Source: Candidatus Obscuribacter phosphatis (lineage in GTDB: Bacteria; Cyanobacteriota; Vampirovibrionia; Obscuribacterales; Obscuribacteraceae). Taken from it: a DNA stretch of 64,000 nt. The translations under genes were made by a program, and so were the position numbers. The notes below the pieces were generated by a model. The model made no database searches, had not been told where the DNA came from, and saw nothing but the letters and a program-made list of their open reading frames with translations. The stretch is taken from assembly GCA_001899315.1 (NCBI GenBank), contig MOYA01000002.1, positions 619,848 to 683,847 of the forward strand, given 5' to 3'. This document shows, piece by piece, positions 1 through 8,786 of this stretch (positions within the stretch are counted from its first letter, which is position 1; each line of letters begins with the position of its first letter).

Positions 1-65
1 CGGCTGCTTTTGCCTGCTTGTCAGCTAAAATGGCAGTTCGTTCTTTATAGAGGGAGGAAAAGCTG

Positions 66-1904
66 GTGAGCCTTAAGCTTCGGCGCGACCATCGTTGCGG
101 ACAAATGAGTGTTGACAAGGTAGGGCAGAATGTCTGTCTGTCCGGCTGGGTCAATGTGGTTCGCGACTTGGGCGGACTAATTTTCGTAGAGCTGAGAGAC
201 GCCACCGGCAAGGTGCAATTGGTTGCCGACCCCAATAAAAATAAAGAAGTACATGACGTTTTCGTAAACTTGAAAAATGAGTTTGTCATTGCCGTATCAG
301 GCAAGTTGACCGGGCGTCCGGAAGGCACCTGCAATCATTCCAGCCCGACTGGTCTGGTTGAACTCTATCCTGATCAATGTGAAATTTTGAATACCGCCCG
401 TCCGCTGCCCTTTCAGCTAGATCAAGGCGAAAAGGTTGATGAGGCCTTGAGGCTCAAATATCGCTATCTCGATTTGCGCCGCCCCGAGATGAGCAAAAAT
501 CTGGTCATGCGTCACAAGATTTCGCAGGCTGTAAGGCGCTATTTAGATACCGAGGGCTTTATCGAAGTAGAAACGCCTATTCTCTGCAAAGCTACTCCGG
601 AAGGTGCTCGTGACTTCCTGGTGCCTAGTCGTCTCAATCCTGGTTCCTGGTACGCCCTGCCGCAGTCACCGCAGCTCTTCAAGCAAACTTTGATGATTAG
701 CGGGGTTGACCGATATTATCAGATCGCTCGTTGTTTCCGTGATGAAGACTTGCGGGCCGACAGACAGCCTGAGTTTACCCAGATCGACATGGAGTTTTCT
801 TTTGTCGATGAAGAGGAAGTGCAAAGAGTGACCGAGGGTGTCTTGGTGGAAAGCTTTGCCTGTGCCGGCATCGAGTTGAAGCCTCCCTTTCAGAAGATGA
901 GTTATGCCGATGCTATGGGGCTTTATGGCAGCGATAAGCCTGACCTGCGCTTCGGTCTTGAATTTAAAGATTTCACCGCGGTGGCTCGCAATTGTAAGTT
1001 CAAGATGTTCAAAGATGTAGCTGAAGCCGGTGGTCTGGTCAAAGGTATAGTTTTGAGCGGCAAAGCCGAAACTACCTCGCGCAAACATCTCGACACCTGG
1101 GCCGACTATGCTAAGAGCTGCGGCGGCAAAGGTTTGGCCTGGATTTCCTTTGGCAAAGAAGGGCTGCGCACCTCTGGTTTAGAGAAACATCTCACTGCCG
1201 ATGAAATAGAACAGATCATACAAATAGCCGGGGCCGGCGTTGGTGATGTGATTCTGATTGTCGCCGATAAAGCTAAGCAAGTGGCCAATGTGCTCGGTCG
1301 CTTGCGCTTGAAGCTGGGTGAGGAACTCGGTTTGATTGATGAAACTCTGCACAAATTGCTCTGGGTTGTTGATTTCCCTCTCTTTGAATATGACGAAGAA
1401 GAAGGGCGTCTAATGGCTGTGCACCATCCCTTCACCAGCCCGCGGGTGGAAGACCTCGATAAGCTGGAAAGCGACCCCGAAAGTGTTAAAGCAAGAGCCT
1501 ATGACATCGTCTATAACGGTGTTGAAATCGGGGGCGGCTCCATTCGTATTCACAATCAAGAGATGCAGTCGAAAGCCTTCGCAGCCATCGGTCTAGATAG
1601 AGAGACTGCTTCAGAGAAATTCGGCTTCTTGCTTGAAGCCTTAGAGTCGGGCGCGCCACCCCATGGTGGTATTGCCCTTGGTCTTGATCGTATGGTCATG
1701 TTGCTTTGCGGTTGTAAATCAATCAGAGATGTCATTGCCTTCCCGAAAACACAGTCGGGAGCTTGTCCGATGACAAGTGCACCATCTGCGGCGTCAGATG
1801 AGCAGCTAAATGAACTCAAGGTCTATAATAAGCTTGACAAGACAACAGAGAAAGGCAAAACAACTGACAAAGATAAGAAGGGTTCTTGCGAACCGGTTTG
1901 TTAG
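66..1904 (+). CDS. aspS: Aspartyl-tRNA synthetase
   Basis: This class II aminoacyl-tRNA synthetase charges tRNA-Asp with aspartate in the cytoplasm. The N-terminal OB-fold anticodon-binding domain covers about residues 15-105. The catalytic core shows the motif-2 stretch FRDEDLRADRQPEFTQ from about residue 224 and the motif-3 arginine in GLDRMVM near 539, separated by the large insertion domain usual in bacterial AspRS. At 612 residues it is slightly longer than the usual ~590; the excess is a Lys/Thr-rich tail ending in two cysteines. The GTG start is preceded by a strong ribosome site (AGGGAGGAAA) ending six bases upstream. A short open frame at 3-50 ending in TAG could be the tail of an upstream gene but is too short to identify. 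Confidence 0.97.
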   Translation: MSLKLRRDHRCGQMSVDKVGQNVCLSGWVNVVRDLGGLIFVELRDATGKVQLVADPNKNKEVHDVFVNLKNEFVIAVSGKLTGRPEGTCNHSSPTGLVELYPDQCEILNTARPLPFQLDQGEKVDEALRLKYRYLDLRRPEMSKNLVMRHKISQAVRRYLDTEGFIEVETPILCKATPEGARDFLVPSRLNPGSWYALPQSPQLFKQTLMISGVDRYYQIARCFRDEDLRADRQPEFTQIDMEFSFVDEEEVQRVTEGVLVESFACAGIELKPPFQKMSYADAMGLYGSDKPDLRFGLEFKDFTAVARNCKFKMFKDVAEAGGLVKGIVLSGKAETTSRKHLDTWADYAKSCGGKGLAWISFGKEGLRTSGLEKHLTADEIEQIIQIAGAGVGDVILIVADKAKQVANVLGRLRLKLGEELGLIDETLHKLLWVVDFPLFEYDEEEGRLMAVHHPFTSPRVEDLDKLESDPESVKARAYDIVYNGVEIGGGSIRIHNQEMQSKAFAAIGLDRETASEKFGFLLEALESGAPPHGGIALGLDRMVMLLCGCKSIRDVIAFPKTQSGACPMTSAPSAASDEQLNELKVYNKLDKTTEKGKTTDKDKKGSCEPVC

Positions 1905-1924
1905 TCTAAGGCGGTTCAAGCTAT

Positions 1925-2746
1925 ATGACCGATAAATCAAGCGCATCAGGGCGAAAGCGACCTGATTTCGCCATTGCTAAGAGTGAAAGGGCGCCAAGGC
2001 GTGAGACCTTGGCTCTCTTGATTGTCGGCATAATCGCATTGTCCGGCTGCGTTTTCTCGCTTACAGCTTGCACTGGTCTGAAAATTCGCCGTCCGGCCAA
2101 CTCTTACCTGATTCAAGGTAATGAGTTCTTCAAAAGAGGTGAATACGACAAAGCCGAGAAAGAGTACCGAGAAGCTCTACTCAGTGATGCTAAGAATCCT
2201 ACTGCCATGAACAATCTTGGTGTCATTCTCAACGAACAGGGACGTTACGACGAAGCGATCACCGTTTTGAGAGAGGCTACAGCGCTCGATCCTAAGAACA
2301 GCATCGCCCACTATGTACTTAGCGAAGCGCTTGCCAAGAAATCGCGTTTTGATGAAGCATTTCAGGAAGCGCGCACGGCCACTGCCATGGACTCTAGTGA
2401 ACCGCGGGCTTTTTGTGCTCTAGCCGAGGCCGCACTTGGTAAAGGTGATCTAAATACAGCTATAGAAGCCTATAAGTCGGCTTGTCAGATTGATTCTACT
2501 AATGATGTCACCCATCATAAACTTGCTCTGGTACTTGGTTTGGCTGGTCGTCCTGAAGACCAGATCAAAGAAGAAGAAGAGGCTCTTGAAATTGAACCTG
2601 AGAATCTCGATGCTCGCATTGGCCTGGTGCAGGCCCTCAATGCCGCCGGTAAGAAGGCAGATGCCCTCTCTGAATTTACTTCTCTAGAGAAAGAGCATCC
2701 TGACAATCAAGAAGTGGCGGCTCTCAAAAAGCTGCTAAATAAGTAA
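1925..2746 (+). CDS. TPR-repeat lipoprotein, function unknown
   Basis: The 273-residue protein has a charged N-terminus, then one hydrophobic stretch (about residues 29-52) with two possible lipobox cysteines (LSGC, LTAC), so it is probably a lipoprotein or single-pass anchored protein. The rest is tandem tetratricopeptide repeats of about 34 residues, with recurring patterns such as NNLGVILNEQGRYDEAI, from about residue 60 to the end. TPRs are protein-binding scaffolds and no catalytic motif is visible. It starts 20 bases after aspS and may be cotranscribed with it. The partner cannot be deduced. Confidence 0.85.
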   Translation: MTDKSSASGRKRPDFAIAKSERAPRRETLALLIVGIIALSGCVFSLTACTGLKIRRPANSYLIQGNEFFKRGEYDKAEKEYREALLSDAKNPTAMNNLGVILNEQGRYDEAITVLREATALDPKNSIAHYVLSEALAKKSRFDEAFQEARTATAMDSSEPRAFCALAEAALGKGDLNTAIEAYKSACQIDSTNDVTHHKLALVLGLAGRPEDQIKEEEEALEIEPENLDARIGLVQALNAAGKKADALSEFTSLEKEHPDNQEVAALKKLLNK

Positions 2747-2870
2747 GTCGTTTGAATTAATGCGGCAAGTCTAAAAAATAATCCGCGGCGTTGAACTTTT
2801 TCACCTGAAATTACGTCTTTAAAGCAGGTAGCAATTTGCTTTTCTTATCCCCGCCTATTGTCGAGGTGTT

Positions 2871-4436
2871 ATGTTTGCATGTGTTTATTCCGGCGCTTTG
2901 GCCGGTGTGGAAGCCAGCCCTATTGAAGTGGAAGTCGATTGTCTCGGTGGTCTCGGTCAAATTAGTATAGTCGGACTGCCTGATGCTGCCGTGCGCGAAG
3001 CTTGCGAAAGGGTGCGCTCGGCTATTAAGTCTTGTTCTTTTCTGATGCCGCCCGGCAAGAAGTGGGTGGTAAATCTCGCCCCTTGCGACATTAGAAAGGA
3101 AGGTTCGGCTTATGACTTGCCGATAGCCACCGGTATTCTTGTCTCAACCGGGCTTATCGACGGTGAAAAAATTGCCGATCTTTGGTTTGTCGGTGAACTC
3201 TCTTTGAGTGGTGCGGTGCGACCGGTCAGTGGCGTACTTCCCATCGCTCTAGCCTGTCAGGCCGCCGGTGCCGCCGGTATAGTCGTACCGGAAGGCAATG
3301 CCGAAGAAGCTGCTTTGGTTGATGGCTTGAAGGTTTTTCCGGTATCGCATTTGATGCAGGTGATGAAACTGTCGCAAGGTCTGGGCAATGGCACTGTCTA
3401 TCTCGGCAAGCGGCGAGAGCGCTTTCTGGCCTCGGTGAAAATCGGCAAAGACATGAATGAAGTGAAAGGACAAGCACACGCCAAGCGGGCTCTGCAAATT
3501 GCAGCAGCGGGCAGGCACAATATGCTTATGGTCGGTCCGCCTGGTTCAGGCAAATCTATGTTGGCTGAGCGTTTGCCTGGTATCCTCCCCCCATTGGAGT
3601 ATGAGGAGGCTCTGGAGCTGACCAAATTGCATAGTGTGGCCGGCTTGCTCACTCGCAAAGATTCAATTATTTTCGAGCGCCCTTTTCGCAGTCCACACCA
3701 TAGCGCTTCGGTGGTGGGCTTGGTCGGGGGCGGCTTGATGCCTAAACCCGGCGAGATTTCACTCAGCCATCAAGGCGTTTTATTTTTAGATGAGCTGACT
3801 GAATTCCCGCGCACCCACCTTGATAACTTGAGGCAGCCGCTGGAAAGCCAGAAAGTCACTATTTCTAGAGCCGGGCAAACCCTCACCTATCCGGCTGCTT
3901 TTGTCCTGGTCGCAGCCTGCAATCCTTGCCCCTGTGGCTATCGCGGTGATGCCGTCAAAAGTTGTGTTTGCGGCCCGCATCAAGCTCAGCGCTATTGGTC
4001 GCGCATCTCAGGACCTTTGCTTGACCGTATCGATCTGAAAGTCGAGGTGCAGCGCCTTTCTGAAAACGAGTTGACTGTCTCGCGCAAAGAAGAAAGTTCG
4101 GCTGCTATTCTCAAGAAAGTGATGCGGGCGGTGGAATTGCAAAAGTTGCGCAATCGTCGGGGCAATAGCTTTGTCTACAACGGCTATCTCAATTCGCAGG
4201 AATTGAAGGAGCATTGCCGTCTCAGCTCGGACAGTAAGAGCCTTATGGCTAAAGCCGTCAACCAATTCGGGCTTTCAGGGCGTGGTTATGATAGGGTCTT
4301 GCGCATATCGCGCACCATCGCCGACCTAGACGGTAATGGCCAGTCTGAAATCGCCCGCACAGTATTGGCTGAGGCGCTGCGCTATCAGTTACCGGCTGGG
4401 TTTTTCGATCTATCTCGGGCTGCGGGCTACCGATAA
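2871..4436 (+). CDS. YifB/ComM-family Mg-chelatase-like AAA+ ATPase
   Basis: The protein belongs to the YifB/ComM family. In naturally transformable bacteria ComM is a hexameric helicase that promotes branch migration during recombination of incoming DNA. The N-terminal ChlI-like domain (about residues 20-145) is followed by an AAA+ core with Walker A GPPGSGKSML near residue 223, a Walker B region LFLDELTEF, and the family cysteine cluster beginning CNPCPCGY. The C-terminal helical domain follows. The length (521) is normal. The role in transformation is family knowledge; no competence gene is seen nearby. Confidence 0.9.
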   Translation: MFACVYSGALAGVEASPIEVEVDCLGGLGQISIVGLPDAAVREACERVRSAIKSCSFLMPPGKKWVVNLAPCDIRKEGSAYDLPIATGILVSTGLIDGEKIADLWFVGELSLSGAVRPVSGVLPIALACQAAGAAGIVVPEGNAEEAALVDGLKVFPVSHLMQVMKLSQGLGNGTVYLGKRRERFLASVKIGKDMNEVKGQAHAKRALQIAAAGRHNMLMVGPPGSGKSMLAERLPGILPPLEYEEALELTKLHSVAGLLTRKDSIIFERPFRSPHHSASVVGLVGGGLMPKPGEISLSHQGVLFLDELTEFPRTHLDNLRQPLESQKVTISRAGQTLTYPAAFVLVAACNPCPCGYRGDAVKSCVCGPHQAQRYWSRISGPLLDRIDLKVEVQRLSENELTVSRKEESSAAILKKVMRAVELQKLRNRRGNSFVYNGYLNSQELKEHCRLSSDSKSLMAKAVNQFGLSGRGYDRVLRISRTIADLDGNGQSEIARTVLAEALRYQLPAGFFDLSRAAGYR

Positions 4437-4535
4437 TATTTTGGGGCTCTCTGCGATGCTATGCTAGTGAAGGGTTTCGACTATTGAATAGCGTAAGTTT
4501 CGGTAGCGTAAGTAAGGGCAAGTAGGGTCAAGCAA

Positions 4536-6860
4536 GTGGCTTCGATATTAAAGCGTTCCATGACCAGTACCAGGTTGGGTGACCTCCTGGTTCAGGCCGG
4601 CATCCTCACTCAATTGCAACTGGCCGAAGCCATGCGCGCCGCCCAGGGCAAGCGTATGCAAATTGGTCAGATGCTTGTGATGAACGGTCTAATTTCGCCG
4701 CGCGACCTGCAATCGGCCCTGGAAGCGCAGTCGATGCTCAGGGATAAATCGGTGGAGCTGACTGAAGCTCTGCGTTGTCTCAAGATTGCCTATAAAGTCG
4801 GTGCGCCCTTTCGTGACATTTTAAATGAGTACGCCAGTCCCAAACGTTCGCAGTCGAGTAAATTGGGCGAACTCTTGGTGGAGTCTGGCTTGGTCACCTA
4901 TGAAGTTCTGGCCAAAGCGGTAGAGCAGAGCAATACCACTGGTTTACCCTTGGGTCGCATGCTGGTCTTGCACAATATTTTGTCTAACGATCTGCTCAAT
5001 GCCGTGCTGGACATGCAGGTGCGGGTGCGCGACGAAATGATGACCAGGGCGGAAGCCATTGCCAGTCTGCGCGAGAAAGCCGGTTTGGAGCCGGTGCAGG
5101 CAGAGCCCAGCGTGGAAGTTCAGGCTGCGGCGATCAAGCCGGTGCCTGCCCGCAAAAAGGGAGTGCGTCTAGGCGAACTTTTGGTGATGGCCGGTGTGCT
5201 CACCGAGACCGATGTCATGAATGCTCTGGAATGGGGTTTGGTCAATCAACAAACCATAGGCCAGGTGCTGATCAGTCGCATGCTTGTTTCGCAGAACATC
5301 CTTGATGGTGCTCTCGAACTGCAAAAGCTGGTCGATAAAGGTGAGTTGTCGTCCACTCGGGCGAGTGAATGTTTGGCGCGGGTGCATAGCGGCGGCGCCA
5401 CCCTGGAAGAAGCTATTCGTGAGGTAAAAGAAGAACAAGCTGCCTCGGGAGACATCAGCTTTGACGAATTGCTCTCTTTGGCTAATGTGCTAACCGAGGA
5501 CGAATTGGATGATGCCTTTGATATAAGCACTAAATCGGCTGCTGTCATCGGTAAATTCTTGGTCTTGACCGGGCATCTCGATGTGCCGACTTTGCAAGCG
5601 GCTCTGCGCTGCTATCAGCTCATTTCCAAAGGTCTAATCGGTCGTGATGACGCCGTGGTCACCCTCGATTATTGTTTGCACCACAGCCCGGAGGGCCCGG
5701 TCAAATTTGACGATGCTCTCAAAGAGTTGGGTTGGTCCAAAGAAAAAGGGTTGAGGCTCAAGGGTGAAAGCGCCGAGGAGCAAGAGCCTGATGCTTCTGA
5801 TTCTTCTTCCTCTGCGTCCGGCGAAACTGCGGCGCCGCCGGAAGTGAATAAGCCAGCTCAAGATCAAGTGCCAGCAGAAAATAATCCTCAGTCTGAAGCT
5901 GCCGCAGTCGCCGCCGATGCCCCTAGCTTAGAAGCCATTTCCGCCCAGCTGGCTCAAACCTCCTTGACCAATGTCGATGATATCATTGGTAGTGTCATGG
6001 CTGCGGTGGTACCCGCCCCTGCCCCACTTTTTAGTGAACCGGCGCCGGAAGGTTCGGCTCTGGGAGCGATTCCTTCTATTGCCGATGATTCGCTGGTGCA
6101 AGATTCGGGCGATTCGGCTGAAGAGGCCGACGAGAACGCTGTTTCCAGTGAGGAAGCCAGTTCTCTCCATAACCTTGCCCCTGTCAAGAAGCCGCGCAAG
6201 CATAGTCAGACCATACAACCTTCCGATGCCAGAGCCAGTCGTCTAGCCTCGCTTGCTAAGGGGCAGGGGCTTTCGGAAGACCTGATCAAAGGCTTTGATC
6301 CCTCTGCCGATGCACCTTCTTCTTTGCATAGAGTCTTTGAAAGATTAGCCCATAGTTATTTCAGGCAGGGTAATTTTTCTCAGGCGCAGGTGATATATGA
6401 ACGCATCCTGGTGCATCGCCTCAATCAGTTCGGACCGCAAGATCCTGTGCTGGTCACAGATCTCTCCAACTTAGCCGGTTCGCTTCTTGCTCAAGACAAA
6501 CATGACCAGGCAGAGCCTTTTGTGCGCCGCGCTATTGCTATTGCCGAGTCAACCGGAAAGCTTGAACCACTGAAGATGGCTGAGCTATTTAGCACCCTTT
6601 CGAACATTTATTTTAAGCAAGAGCGTTTTGACGAAGCTGAAGTCTTGATTCGCAAGTCTTTTGAGATACGCAAGAAGAATCTCAACAAAGAAGACCCAGA
6701 CATGGCGCAAATTCTCTCTGATTACGCCAAGTTGTTGCGCAAGATGAATCGACCACAAGAAGCTGAAGTTATGTACAAGCAATCTCTGGCAATTCTCTCT
6801 AGACTAGAACAAGACAGCGCCGATAGTGAGGATAGTCAAGATAGTGAAGCTTTTGATTAG
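4536..6860 (+). CDS. Four GspE-N/MshEN-like modules fused to TPRs
   Basis: The 774-residue protein lacks a signal peptide. Its N-terminal half holds four related modules of about 60 residues, each opening with a pattern like LGDLLVQAGILT. They start near residues 14, 110, 212 and 309, a spacing of 96-102. This pattern is that of the GspE N-terminal (MshEN) domain, which in type II secretion and pilus ATPases binds partners or cyclic-di-GMP. A low-complexity Ala/Glu/Ser linker (about 415-595) leads to C-terminal TPRs (about 598-765). No ATPase domain is present, so it is not a secretion motor. The GTG start follows purine-rich AAGGGCAAG. An adaptor or c-di-GMP-reading scaffold is an inference. 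Confidence 0.75.
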   Translation: MASILKRSMTSTRLGDLLVQAGILTQLQLAEAMRAAQGKRMQIGQMLVMNGLISPRDLQSALEAQSMLRDKSVELTEALRCLKIAYKVGAPFRDILNEYASPKRSQSSKLGELLVESGLVTYEVLAKAVEQSNTTGLPLGRMLVLHNILSNDLLNAVLDMQVRVRDEMMTRAEAIASLREKAGLEPVQAEPSVEVQAAAIKPVPARKKGVRLGELLVMAGVLTETDVMNALEWGLVNQQTIGQVLISRMLVSQNILDGALELQKLVDKGELSSTRASECLARVHSGGATLEEAIREVKEEQAASGDISFDELLSLANVLTEDELDDAFDISTKSAAVIGKFLVLTGHLDVPTLQAALRCYQLISKGLIGRDDAVVTLDYCLHHSPEGPVKFDDALKELGWSKEKGLRLKGESAEEQEPDASDSSSSASGETAAPPEVNKPAQDQVPAENNPQSEAAAVAADAPSLEAISAQLAQTSLTNVDDIIGSVMAAVVPAPAPLFSEPAPEGSALGAIPSIADDSLVQDSGDSAEEADENAVSSEEASSLHNLAPVKKPRKHSQTIQPSDARASRLASLAKGQGLSEDLIKGFDPSADAPSSLHRVFERLAHSYFRQGNFSQAQVIYERILVHRLNQFGPQDPVLVTDLSNLAGSLLAQDKHDQAEPFVRRAIAIAESTGKLEPLKMAELFSTLSNIYFKQERFDEAEVLIRKSFEIRKKNLNKEDPDMAQILSDYAKLLRKMNRPQEAEVMYKQSLAILSRLEQDSADSEDSQDSEAFD

Positions 6861-6941
6861 GCTGAAAGATTGAAGGAAGAATACTGATTCGACCTCGATC
6901 TGAGCTAATTTTTTCGCTTTGGTAAGCGAAGCTTCATACAT

Positions 6942-6965
6942 TTTCAAAAGCTTGCATATTTGAAA
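6942..6965. promoter_or_regulatory. Inverted repeat upstream of the exporter operon
   Basis: TTTCAAA and its exact complement TTTGAAA are separated by 10 bases, 21 bases upstream of the ABC transporter ATG. A weak promoter-like pair (TTCATA at 6933, CATATT at 6955) overlaps it. A dyad here is typical of an operator, but the regulator is unknown. A second hairpin-forming repeat (TTCGCTT/AAGCGAA, 6913-6930) lies just before it without a T tract. Confidence 0.35.
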
Positions 6966-6986
6966 GTGTTCTGCTAAGTTTTTATC

Positions 6987-8786
6987 ATGGCAAATTCTAG
7001 TTCTGATCAGCACATTCACCTTAGTCCGGCTGACCGCTTTTGGCGCATGCTCGTGTCGGATCGCTCCGACCTGATTGTGCTTATGACTTACACGGTCATA
7101 ACCGGGCTCTTGTCTCTGGCCGTGCCTCTGGCTGCACAAGCCTTGGTCAATACAATTGCCGCCGGTATTTTCCTGCAACCGCTCATTGTTTTGTCTATCT
7201 TGGTTTTTGTCGGGCTGCTCTTCGGTGCCCTCTTGCGTATGCTCAAGTTTTGTCTGGTTGAGCGTTTGCAGCAGCGTATCTTTGCCTTCTTTTCTCTAGA
7301 CATTAGCGAGCGCATACCTGAAATCAAGGCATCGGCTCTAGTGGGCGAATATATGCCTGAGTTGGTCAACCGCTTCTTTGATGTAATTACAGTGCAGAAG
7401 TCTTGGGCTAAGCTTTTGCTCGAGGTGCCGTCGGCAATTTTGCAGGTTTTTGTCGGCTTAGTCTTGATGGCATTCTACAGCCCTTTGCTGCTTGCCTTCG
7501 ATGTGATCATCATTTTGTTTATCGTTTTCTCGACTGCTGTTCTGGGTTATGGCGGTCTGCGCACCAGTATCAGAGAGTCTTTGCTCAAATACAAAGTGGC
7601 TGAGTGGCTGGAAGACATGGGGCGCTGTCAGACCGGCTTTAAAATTAGCGGCGTGCTGCGCTTTCTGACTGAGCATACCGATGGTTTGGTGGTCAATTAT
7701 CTCAATGCCAGAAGGGCGCATTTTTCGGTTCTTTATAGACAGGCCGTCTCGACCTATGTTTTTCAGGCTTTAGCCAGCACCGGCGTGCTTGCCATCGGCG
7801 GTTGGTTGGTGATTAACCGTCAGCTCACCCTTGGGCAACTTGTGGCGGCTGAACTTATTGTTCTCACTGTGCTTTCGGCGCTTGAAAAGATTATTCGCAG
7901 CTGTGATGTCTTTTATGATCTTTTGACCGGTCTTGATAAAGTCGGTCATATCACCGACTTGCCTGTAGAGAGGCGCGGCGGCATCGACATGCCCGAACAA
8001 GAAGGTGGCATGAGCGTAGCTTGTTATGATGTGCGCTTTTCTTATGGTGGCGAGAGAGGTGAAGTACTCTCCGGGCTCAATCTTGGTATCGCCAGTGGTG
8101 AAAAGGCCAGCTTGGTCGGAGCCAGTGGTGCCGGCAAAACCACATTGGCTTGGCTGCTCTGCGGCATTTATGAGCCTTCGCATGGCACGGTCGAACTAGG
8201 CGGCTTTGATTTGAGAGATGTGAGCTTGCCCAGCTTTAGGCGACGGGTGGGCTTGGTCGGCGATGCTAATGAAGTTTTTGAAGGAACAATCGAAGACAAT
8301 ATTACTCTTGGACGCCCTTATGTCAGCCATCAAGATGTGCGCTGGGCTCTTGATATAGCCCAGTTTAGTAAAGACCTAGTTAATATGCCCAGTGGGCTCA
8401 GCACGATGCTCGTCAGCGGCGGGCGCAATCTTTCGCGGGGGCAGGTGCAGCGTTTGTTGATTGCGCGGGCTCTGGCTGGCAGACCCGATTTGCTCATACT
8501 CGATGAAGCTTTTACTGGTATCGATGAAGCCACCAAGCTCAAAATCGTGGAGGCCATTTTCGCACCTGAAAATTCCTGGACAATCTTTGATATTTCCCAT
8601 GACGCCGAAGTGGTTATGCGTTCTTCTCGGGTCTATGTACTTTCCGCTGGTAAGATTGTTGAGTCGGGCACACCGGCAGATCTTTCCTGGCGAAATGTCG
8701 CCGAGTTCTCTACTCTCTTTCCCGATCTGGCCGCACAGATTCGTTCGGTGGAAAGGCGCAAGACTGACAGGAGTGCCAAAGTATGA
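6987..8786 (+). CDS. ABC exporter, fused permease and ATPase
   Basis: This is an inner-membrane half-transporter that would form a homodimer driving export. About six hydrophobic segments (residues 30-320) form a type-1 exporter membrane domain. The ATPase domain has Walker A GASGAGKTT at 378-386, the signature LSRGQ at 482-486 and Walker B LLILDEAF. The signature has Arg where Gly is usual (LSGGQ), which is common in this family. There is no N-terminal peptidase domain, so double-glycine leader processing is not indicated. It overlaps the HlyD gene by four bases (ATGA) and heads a three-gene type I secretion operon. No clear ribosome site precedes the ATG. The substrate is unknown. Confidence 0.92.
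   Translation: MANSSSDQHIHLSPADRFWRMLVSDRSDLIVLMTYTVITGLLSLAVPLAAQALVNTIAAGIFLQPLIVLSILVFVGLLFGALLRMLKFCLVERLQQRIFAFFSLDISERIPEIKASALVGEYMPELVNRFFDVITVQKSWAKLLLEVPSAILQVFVGLVLMAFYSPLLLAFDVIIILFIVFSTAVLGYGGLRTSIRESLLKYKVAEWLEDMGRCQTGFKISGVLRFLTEHTDGLVVNYLNARRAHFSVLYRQAVSTYVFQALASTGVLAIGGWLVINRQLTLGQLVAAELIVLTVLSALEKIIRSCDVFYDLLTGLDKVGHITDLPVERRGGIDMPEQEGGMSVACYDVRFSYGGERGEVLSGLNLGIASGEKASLVGASGAGKTTLAWLLCGIYEPSHGTVELGGFDLRDVSLPSFRRRVGLVGDANEVFEGTIEDNITLGRPYVSHQDVRWALDIAQFSKDLVNMPSGLSTMLVSGGRNLSRGQVQRLLIARALAGRPDLLILDEAFTGIDEATKLKIVEAIFAPENSWTIFDISHDAEVVMRSSRVYVLSAGKIVESGTPADLSWRNVAEFSTLFPDLAAQIRSVERRKTDRSAKV

Noticed and set aside
6913..6930. TTCGCTT/AAGCGAA hairpin as a terminator
   Set aside because: No T tract follows on either strand in the right place, so termination is not supported.
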